A stretch of 64,000 bases of DNA from Bacillus timonensis (GTDB taxonomy: Bacteria; Bacillota; Bacilli; Bacillales; Bacillaceae_L), in NCBI RefSeq assembly GCF_000285535.1, contig NZ_HE610985.1:1438551-1502550 (forward strand), read 5' to 3'. The notes beneath the pieces were generated by a model. That model saw nothing but the letters and a program-made list of their open reading frames with translations. It searched no databases and was not told the DNA's origin. Position 1 is the first letter of the stretch; each line of letters starts with the position of its first letter. Below, in pieces: positions 63,086 to 64,000 of this stretch. Position numbers and translations under genes: made by a program.

Positions 63086-63958
63086 TTGCAGGACTTACTT
63101 ATTTACGTCATACTAGGCCTTTGTATTGGAGTAATGTCCGGCTTCTTTGGCATTGGCGGTGGATTTATACTTACACCAACGCTAATCCTTATGGGATTTT
63201 CTCCAATTATTGCAATCGCAACAAGTTTATTGTATACAGTTGCTACATCACTTTCTGGAGTGGTTGCGCATTTTCGTCTTAAGCATATAAAATGGGAGAA
63301 TTCCATTATTATTGGTATAAGTGGGATTATTGCCACTCAATTTGCACACCCTTTTGTTATTTTCCTAGGACAATACAACCTAGAAAATACTGTAATTCCT
63401 TTGATGTATATCGTACTCATCTTATATTTTTCAATTTCAATTCTTGTGAGCAAACCTGCAAGCAAGGAACAAGCTATTAGTAAAACCAACTATTCTTATC
63501 TAAAAATTGTATTGATCGGGTTATTCGCCGGGTTTATTTCAACAGCATTGGGAGTAGGTGGAGGCTTCATTATTGTTCCATTATTAATGGGAGTGCTCGG
63601 ATTTCAACCAAAATATGCAGTTGGTACAAGCCTACTAAGTGTATTAATGATCGTGATGGTAGGTTTTACAACCTATGCATCCACCGTCCAACTTGATTAT
63701 GGAGTCATCGGAAGTCTAATTGTCGGCGCACTAATAGGTGGTCAGCTTGGTGCAAGAGTTACAAATGTATACGAAGATAAACAAGTTCGTCACTTCTTAG
63801 CTGGGCTATACATCGCGACTGGGGTGAGCTTAACATTTAAGCTATTCCATCTCGACTTTATAGGTATGCTCATCTTGTTTACCTATTGCCTTTACATGTT
63901 AATACATTTCCTTTTACATTCCCTTAAAGATCGTCTCAAGGAGAAAGAAGTTGGGTAA
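63086..63958 (+). CDS. TSUP/TauE-SafE family sulfite or organosulfonate exporter
   Basis: The 290-residue protein has about eight spans in two related halves, each opening with the TSUP motif: GVMSGFFGIGGGFILTPTLI and AGFISTALGVGGGFIIVPLL. The proposed role is export of sulfite, sulfoacetate or similar anions; the substrate is not deducible. TTG 63086 has AAAGGAG 8 bases upstream. It stands alone after yhcT. Confidence 0.9.
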   Translation: MQDLLIYVILGLCIGVMSGFFGIGGGFILTPTLILMGFSPIIAIATSLLYTVATSLSGVVAHFRLKHIKWENSIIIGISGIIATQFAHPFVIFLGQYNLENTVIPLMYIVLILYFSISILVSKPASKEQAISKTNYSYLKIVLIGLFAGFISTALGVGGGFIIVPLLMGVLGFQPKYAVGTSLLSVLMIVMVGFTTYASTVQLDYGVIGSLIVGALIGGQLGARVTNVYEDKQVRHFLAGLYIATGVSLTFKLFHLDFIGMLILFTYCLYMLIHFLLHSLKDRLKEKEVG

Positions 63959-63964
63959 AGAAAA

Positions 63965-63991
63965 ACATCCCCTACAACAAATAGGGGATGT
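63965..63991. terminator. Terminator at the window's right edge
   Basis: ACATCCCCTA pairs perfectly with TAGGGGATGT over a 7-base loop. The T-run (TTTTTCTTT) is on the minus strand, so it may serve a gene arriving from beyond the window as well as the TSUP gene. Confidence 0.7.
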
Positions 63992-64000
63992 CAGAGTGTA

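Overview
The window looks like chromosomal DNA of an endospore-forming, low-GC member of the Bacillaceae. The evidence is gene content and order: spoVR, yhdB, pgcA, glpD, glpK and the yhcW/yhcU/yhcT group follow the Bacillus subtilis neighbourhood. Other Bacillus hallmarks are a SigY operon (sigY-yxlC-yxlD-yxlE), a SigW-type yuaF-floT operon, bmrC/bmrD (yheI/yheH), a ykoEDC thiamine-precursor importer, Spo0E-like proteins, AGGAGG-type ribosome binding sites and frequent GTG/TTG starts. I see no rRNA, tRNA, CRISPR array, prophage or complete insertion sequence.

Layout. 1-2.4 kb: end of an unknown gene, a CNNM/CorC-type membrane protein, and a truncated haemoglobin behind a near-ideal Fnr box. 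2.4-6.7 kb: the BmrC/BmrD multidrug ABC exporter behind a leader peptide and attenuator. 6.7-11.6 kb: a TPP-riboswitch operon tenA-ykoE-ykoD-ykoC, then thiF. 11.7-13.4 kb: the SigY operon with its autoregulatory promoter. 13.5-16.3 kb: floT/yuaF and a decayed membrane gene. 16.4-18.5 kb: a class A penicillin-binding protein. 18.6-23.8 kb: an unfamiliar five-gene operon combining an HpaB-type flavin monooxygenase, a haem-oxygenase-fold diiron-type protein, two GNAT-like proteins and a BtaA-like (DUF3419) aminocarboxypropyl transferase, behind a promoter covered by twin palindromes. 24-34.9 kb: phosphate uptake (DUF47-Pit), two MarR units, a K+ channel, GTP cyclohydrolase II, a half-size FAD protein, paired fluoride channels, EcsC and small membrane proteins. 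35-46.5 kb: an 11.5 kb one-strand signalling block with a CheR-type methyltransferase, a hybrid histidine kinase (RsbM/RsbK-like), a REC-GGDEF-EAL-LuxR-HTH protein, a lone receiver, a tandem Spo0E-like protein, a PAS-GGDEF-EAL-PilZ protein and a PAS-GGDEF protein. 46.7-53.6 kb: DUF3231, CBO0543, a SulP transporter, Usp, a DGC protein, spoVR and a DUF3889 protein. 53.8-64 kb: yhdB, pgcA, glpD, glpK, yhcW, a BdbC/thioredoxin pair, yhcU, yhcT and a TSUP exporter.

Working together. The TPP operon imports and salvages hydroxymethylpyrimidine. GlpK and GlpD catabolise glycerol, with a GlpP-type leader terminator before glpD. The 35-46 kb block would couple phosphorelay, methylation and cyclic-di-GMP to outputs through a DNA-binding domain and a PilZ domain. 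The 18.6-23.8 kb operon is the best candidate for an undescribed pathway; its product cannot be named from sequence.

Quality caveat. Five genes (PBP, first gene of the HpaB operon, PAS-GGDEF-EAL-PilZ, ecsC, yhcT) are each broken at a run of exactly seven A, and each is restored by one extra A. A sixth (REC-GGDEF-EAL-HTH) breaks at a run of five A. This may reflect homopolymer under-calling rather than true pseudogenes. I annotate the restored spans and say where each break lies.
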